In this document: positions 60,439-64,000 of the stretch, one piece after another | Position numbering within the stretch: the stretch's first letter is position 1 | Layout: each line of letters starts with the position of its first letter | DNA from: Igneacidithiobacillus copahuensis | GTDB lineage: Bacteria; Pseudomonadota; Gammaproteobacteria; Acidithiobacillales; Acidithiobacillaceae | Reading direction: 5' to 3' | NCBI RefSeq assembly: GCF_018854015.1 | Contig: NZ_JAAXYO010000165.1 | Coordinates: 77,561-141,560, forward strand | DNA length: 64,000 nt | Translations under genes and position numbers: made by a program | The notes under the pieces: generated by a model | Told to the model about the DNA's origin: nothing | The model's database searches: none | What the model saw: only the letters and a program-made list of their open reading frames with translations

Positions 60439-61908
60439 ATGAAGAATGACGCTGCACCATCCACCACGCAAAGCACGCCGCCCCTCGTTCCCGTCATTCT
60501 CTCCGGAGGCACTGGCAGCCGGCTCTGGCCCCTGTCCCGCAAGCAACAACCCAAGCCCTTCATCCCCTTGCCCGATGGCGAAAACCTGCTGCGCAAAACC
60601 TACCGCCGGGTGCAGAACCTGAAGCATGCCGGTCGCGTGTTGATGGTCACCAATCGAGATTATTATTTTCTATCACGCGATACGCTAATGGAGATCGCGC
60701 CGGGCGCTAGCTCCGAGGTCTCCTATCTGCTCGAACCGCAAGCCCGCAATACCGCCCCGGCCATTGCCGCGGCCGCCCTCTGGGCCCAGGAGCAGGTGGG
60801 GGAAGACGCCGTGCTGCTGGTGCTGCCCAGCGACCACCTCATCAGCGACCATGCCAGTTTCGCAGAAGCGGTATCGCGGGCTATGGATCTGGCCACCCAG
60901 GGCTATCTGGTCACCTTTGGCATCCGCCCTACCGCGCCGGAAACCGGCTACGGTTATATCGCCGTGGGCGAACCCCTGGCAGGCGGTTACCAGGTGCAGC
61001 GCTTTCTCGAAAAACCCGCCCGCGCCCAGGCGGAAAGCTATGTGGCCGATGGCCGCCACTACTGGAATGCCGGCATTTTCTGCTTTTCCGCCAAGACCCT
61101 GGTGCAGGGCATGGCTGCCCATGCCCCGGAAGTGCTCATGCCCGCCCAGATGGCCTATGAAGAGGCCCAGGTGAATGGCGATACCTGGTGGCTGGGTGCG
61201 GAGTTTGCCCAGAGCCCGGACATCTCCATCGATTACGCTGTCATGGAGCACGCCGAGAACATCGCCGTGGTGCCCGTCAGTTTCGACTGGAACGACCTCG
61301 GTGCGTGGAGTGCCATGGGGCAGTTGTTACCGGAAGATTCCTCGGGCAACCGCGCCCACGGTGAGGTGCTGCTGGAGCAGAGTCAGGACTGCGTGGTGTA
61401 TGGCAGCGATCGCCTCACCGCCCTGCTGGGGGTGGGCGACCTGCTGGTGGTCGATACCCCCGATGCCCTGCTCATCGCCCGCAAGGACCGCGATCAGGAC
61501 GTGAAAAAGATCGTCGATCGCCTCAAGCGCTCGGGCAATCCGCTGGTAGACACCCACGTCACCGTACATCGCCCCTGGGGCACCTACACGGTGTTGGAAG
61601 AGGGTGACCACTTCAAGATGAAGCGGATCGTCGTCAAGCCCAAGGAAAAGCTTTCCCTGCAGATGCATCATCACCGTAGCGAGCACTGGATTGTCGTCTC
61701 CGGTACCGCCAAGGTGGTGGTAGGCAAGGAAGAACGGCTGGTGATGACCAACGAATCCACCTTCATCCCGGCCGGTACCGCACACCGTCTGGAAAACCCG
61801 GGTGTCATCCCCCTGATACTGATCGAGGTACAAAGCGGCGCCTATCTGGGCGAAGACGACATCGTCCGTTTTGAAGACATCTACGGTCGCACCGAAGTCC
61901 CCGCCTGA
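60439..61908 (+). CDS. manC: Mannose-1-phosphate guanylyltransferase / mannose-6-phosphate isomerase
   Basis: 489 residues, the bifunctional length. Nucleotidyltransferase start VPVILSGGTGSRLWPLSRKQQPKPF, then FLEKPARAQAESYV; the C-terminal cupin isomerase domain has VHRPWGTYTVLEEGDHFKMKRIVVKPKEKLSLQMHHHRSEHWIVVSG. It makes GDP-mannose for the capsule. ManB (phosphomannomutase) is not in the window. It lies 89 bp after the KpsC-like gene. Confidence 0.95.
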   Translation: MKNDAAPSTTQSTPPLVPVILSGGTGSRLWPLSRKQQPKPFIPLPDGENLLRKTYRRVQNLKHAGRVLMVTNRDYYFLSRDTLMEIAPGASSEVSYLLEPQARNTAPAIAAAALWAQEQVGEDAVLLVLPSDHLISDHASFAEAVSRAMDLATQGYLVTFGIRPTAPETGYGYIAVGEPLAGGYQVQRFLEKPARAQAESYVADGRHYWNAGIFCFSAKTLVQGMAAHAPEVLMPAQMAYEEAQVNGDTWWLGAEFAQSPDISIDYAVMEHAENIAVVPVSFDWNDLGAWSAMGQLLPEDSSGNRAHGEVLLEQSQDCVVYGSDRLTALLGVGDLLVVDTPDALLIARKDRDQDVKKIVDRLKRSGNPLVDTHVTVHRPWGTYTVLEEGDHFKMKRIVVKPKEKLSLQMHHHRSEHWIVVSGTAKVVVGKEERLVMTNESTFIPAGTAHRLENPGVIPLILIEVQSGAYLGEDDIVRFEDIYGRTEVPA

Positions 61909-61931
61909 TTCTGAAAACCACTGGAGTCCCT

Positions 61932-63050
61932 TTGTTCGCTGCGTTCTGGAACTGGCTGCGCAATCTCAGCAAGATGTTCATTTTTGTGGTTCTGGTCCCC
62001 ACCGGGCTGTCCATTCTCTATTTTGGCATCATCGCCTCGCCGGTCTATATCAGTGAGGCCAGCTTTGTTGTCTATAGCCCCGGCGAGCGCTTCAGCAGTA
62101 GTGGCGGTTTGGCCAGCCTGATCGGTAGCATTGGCGGCAACTATTCTTCCAGTGCCTCGCAGACCATCTCGGCATACATCAGCTCCTGGGACGCCATGAT
62201 GTCCCTCAACAAGGCCGTCAATCTGAAAGAGCAGTACACCTATGGGGTAGACTTTCTCGATCGTTATGGTGGCGTCTTTCATCCTTTCACCAACAACGTA
62301 CGGCTATGGCGCTACTATCAGTCCATGACTGACGACAGCATTGATGCCAGCAATGGCATCAGCACCCTCAAGGTGCGGGCCTATAGCCCGGCCATGGCAC
62401 AAAAGATCAATGCTCTTTTGCTGGCCAAGGGGCAGGACATTGTCAACCAGCTCAATGCTGGCGCCCATGCCGAGGCGGTACGTTTTGCCGAGACTGACGT
62501 GCAACAGGCGCGGGAGGCGCTGCGACAAAGCACCGTCGCCCTGGCCGATTACCGTAATGGGCAGCGGGTCATCAGCCCCCTGCAGCAATCGCAACTGCAA
62601 CTGGCGCTAGTGGCCAAGCTGCAGGATCAGCTCATTCAGGAAAAGACCCAGTTGCAGGCCATCGAGCAGCACGCGCCGCAAAACCCCAACATCCCGGTCT
62701 TGCGCTCCGGGGTGCAGGCTCTGGAAAGCCAGATTGCTAGCGCCAAGGCGCAGATCACCGGCGATCACCAGTCCCTGGCCAGCAAGGATACGGAATACGA
62801 AACCCTGCAGGTGAATCAGGACATCGCCCAGAAGCTCCTGGTGGCCGCCGTCACCGCCTTGCAGCAGGCGCGCATCACCGCGCAGAAGCAGGAACTCTTT
62901 CTGGAAACCATCAGCAGCCCCAACCTGCCCGACGCGCCGCAGTTGCCGCGCCGCATCGAGGGCATTCTGGCGACTCTGGTCATCAGCCTGATGGTCTGGG
63001 GCGTGCTGGTGGTAGTCGTGGGTGGTATCAAGGAGCACCATGACCGCTAA
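61932..63050 (+). CDS. kpsE: KpsE-like capsule export polysaccharide co-polymerase
   Basis: 372 residues from TTG 61932 with CTGGAG upstream. Two membrane helices flank a large periplasmic coiled-coil domain: one near the N-terminus (MFIFVVLVPTGLSILYFGII) and one at the C-terminus (ILATLVISLMVWGVLVVVVGG). The periplasmic part begins SPVYISEASFVVYSPGE. This is the KpsE/BexC/CtrB topology, which joins the inner-membrane ABC transporter to the outer-membrane export channel, presumably the Wza/KpsD-like protein at 52187-53347. Confidence 0.92.
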   Translation: MFAAFWNWLRNLSKMFIFVVLVPTGLSILYFGIIASPVYISEASFVVYSPGERFSSSGGLASLIGSIGGNYSSSASQTISAYISSWDAMMSLNKAVNLKEQYTYGVDFLDRYGGVFHPFTNNVRLWRYYQSMTDDSIDASNGISTLKVRAYSPAMAQKINALLLAKGQDIVNQLNAGAHAEAVRFAETDVQQAREALRQSTVALADYRNGQRVISPLQQSQLQLALVAKLQDQLIQEKTQLQAIEQHAPQNPNIPVLRSGVQALESQIASAKAQITGDHQSLASKDTEYETLQVNQDIAQKLLVAAVTALQQARITAQKQELFLETISSPNLPDAPQLPRRIEGILATLVISLMVWGVLVVVVGGIKEHHDR

Positions 63051-63852
63051 CAGCCTGCCCAAGGAAAGCCTCTGGCGGCAGTTCGCCATCCAGCGCCGAG
63101 TCATCTGGGCACTGGTGATGCGCGAGACCATCACCATGTACGGCCGCGAGGGGCTGGGAGTGTTGTGGATTATTGCCGAGCCGGCGATGTTCGTCATCGG
63201 CGTGATGATTATTTTTTCCGCTATCGAAGTGGGTTATATCAATGGCATTTCTGTTGCTGAGTATATGGCCGTGAGCTATCCGACCTTGTTGTTCTGGCGA
63301 AATGGCACAGGTCGAGTCACTAAGGCAATCGCCGTAAATAGAGCGCTATTGCATCACCAGCTCATTCGCCCTATGGACATCATCTACGCCCGCATCATTC
63401 TGACCTTTACCAGTGGCGCGGCGGTCTTCATGGTGCTCTATCCCATTTTTACGTATATTGGGATCACTCATCTGCCCTACTATTGGTATGCCTTCGGTAT
63501 GGGTTATCTTTTAGTCATCTGGTTTTCTTTTGCCTTTGTCCTGATTATGGCGGCCCTAGCGGAGCTGTCGGAAACCATCGAAAAGACCTCCCACATTATC
63601 CTCTATCTGATGTTGCCATTTTCAGGAGTTTTTCTTCCGTTGTATTTAGTCCCAGAGCCCTACCGGCATTATCTGTTATATTTTCCGCTGGTCGACTCCG
63701 TAGAGTATTTCCATCATGGCTATTTTGGAAGCCAGATGCCGACCTATTACCACATTCCCTATACCATCGTTGCCCTGCTGGCCATGACGCTGTTTGGTTA
63801 TGCCTTAACGGAATTAGCAATCAAACGGGCTAAGGTGCACGGGGGAAGTTAG
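63040..63852 (+). CDS. kpsM: KpsM-like capsule ABC transporter permease
   Basis: 270 residues from ATG 63040, with AAGGAG upstream, overlapping kpsE by 11 bp. The ABC-2 permease family is evident: RVIWALVMRETITMYGREGLGVLWIIAEPAMFVIGVMIIF and six membrane helices, with the late ILYLMLPFSGVFLPLYLVPEPYR typical of KpsM. From about 63190 on the GC content falls well below that of kpsE and upstream genes, which may mark recombination. The partner ATPase gene kpsT, immediately downstream, is interrupted. Confidence 0.93.
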   Translation: MTANSLPKESLWRQFAIQRRVIWALVMRETITMYGREGLGVLWIIAEPAMFVIGVMIIFSAIEVGYINGISVAEYMAVSYPTLLFWRNGTGRVTKAIAVNRALLHHQLIRPMDIIYARIILTFTSGAAVFMVLYPIFTYIGITHLPYYWYAFGMGYLLVIWFSFAFVLIMAALAELSETIEKTSHIILYLMLPFSGVFLPLYLVPEPYRHYLLYFPLVDSVEYFHHGYFGSQMPTYYHIPYTIVALLAMTLFGYALTELAIKRAKVHGGS

Positions 63853-63855
63853 CTC

Positions 63856-63963
63856 ATGCTGCAAGTAAAAAACGTTACTAAGTATTACCCCATCCACCAT
63901 GGGCGCTCCCAGCGGATGATTTTAGATGAGGGCACTTCGAATAACAAAAATTTCACGACTTGA
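63856..63963 (+). pseudogene. kpsT: 5' fragment of kpsT (capsule ABC ATPase), interrupted
   Basis: Starting at ATG 63856 the frame gives MLQVKNVTKYYPIHHGRSQR, followed by MILD, which matches the beginning of KpsT/CtrD ATPases, then leaves the family sequence and stops at 63961-63963 after 35 codons. Walker A should lie about 15 residues further on and is absent. The break is near 63930, where an unrelated sequence begins, probably an insertion element end. The remainder of kpsT may lie beyond the window. Confidence 0.75.
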
Positions 63964-64000
63964 GAATGGAATATTCCCCTTTCCTCGCCACTTTCAGGCG
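63930..64000. mobile_element. Probable insertion-sequence end inside kpsT
   Basis: From about 63930 the sequence (GGGCACTTCGAATAAC and onward) no longer encodes KpsT and resembles the terminal inverted repeat of a transposable element. Only about 70 bp are visible, so neither a transposase nor the second end can be checked, and the family is not assigned. Confidence 0.5.

Noticed and set aside
1..64000. CRISPR arrays, rRNA and phage structural genes
   Set aside because: No regularly spaced repeats, no rRNA-like sequence and no phage genes were seen anywhere in the window.

Overview
The window (about 60% GC, tightly packed) looks like a chromosomal segment of an acidophilic sulfur-oxidising gammaproteobacterium, most likely Acidithiobacillus (A. 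caldus-like). This is inferred from gene order and content: a gmk-rpoZ-spoT-recG housekeeping block, glycolate oxidation genes in an apparent autotroph, a thiC riboswitch, and a cytochrome bd operon that seems to be under sulfane-sulfur control. It was not verified by any search.

Layout. 1-3.7 kb: exbB (cut by the window edge) and a TonB-dependent receptor on the minus strand, preceded by tandem PHO boxes, with a divergent Slp-type lipoprotein. 3.7-10.5 kb: yicC, gmk, rpoZ, spoT, ridA, a DUF1858 protein and recG, all plus strand. 10.5-11.0 kb: a yefM-yoeB toxin-antitoxin pair with an intact TGTACA-type operator. 11.1-21.4 kb: L,D-transpeptidase, PAS-GGEEF diguanylate cyclase, protoporphyrinogen oxidase, two AI-2E-family permeases, a PHP phosphoesterase, rlmB, tatD and a PhnP-like hydrolase. 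21.4-32.3 kb: an IclR-controlled carbon module (MFS transporter, phosphoketolase/transketolase-like enzyme, four-carbon acid-sugar kinase, glcDEF, glycerate kinase). A duplicated direct-repeat operator ties the transporter to the enzyme operon. 32.5-33.5 kb: a small island with an integron-type attC site, two cassette-like genes and a structured region with a tRNA-like T-arm. 33.7-35.7 kb: TPP riboswitch and thiC.

35.7-42.3 kb holds a cytochrome bd operon (cydA, cydB, a CydX-like subunit and another tiny membrane protein) led by a persulfide-dioxygenase-like protein that has lost most metal ligands. It is divergent from a sigma-54 activator whose Cys-X10-Cys-X6-Cys pattern matches the sulfane-sulfur sensor FisR. 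A near-consensus sigma-54 promoter faces the cyd operon, and palindromic candidate enhancer sites lie about 100 bp upstream. The simplest reading is a persulfide-induced, sulfide-tolerant oxidase operon.

42.3-64 kb is the most unusual region. A minus-strand operon encodes a GT1-type glycosyltransferase, a Wza/KpsD-like export lipoprotein, a 2371-residue reducing type I polyketide synthase (KS-AT-DH-pseudoMT-ER-KR-ACP) and an alpha-oxoamine synthase. A divergent plus-strand operon encodes a GNAT/FemAB-like N-acyltransferase, an extended SDR, KpsS- and KpsC-like proteins, a GT4 glycosyltransferase, ManC, KpsE, KpsM and the start of KpsT. Oxoamine synthase, extended SDR and GNAT acyltransferase are the three enzyme classes of bacterial ceramide synthesis (Spt, CerR, bCerS). 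I propose a pathway in which a dedicated PKS supplies the acyl chain of a sphingoid or ceramide-like lipid that is glycosylated and possibly coupled to capsule assembly. The kpsT reading frame is broken after about 25 residues by sequence that looks like the end of an insertion element, at the right edge of the window.
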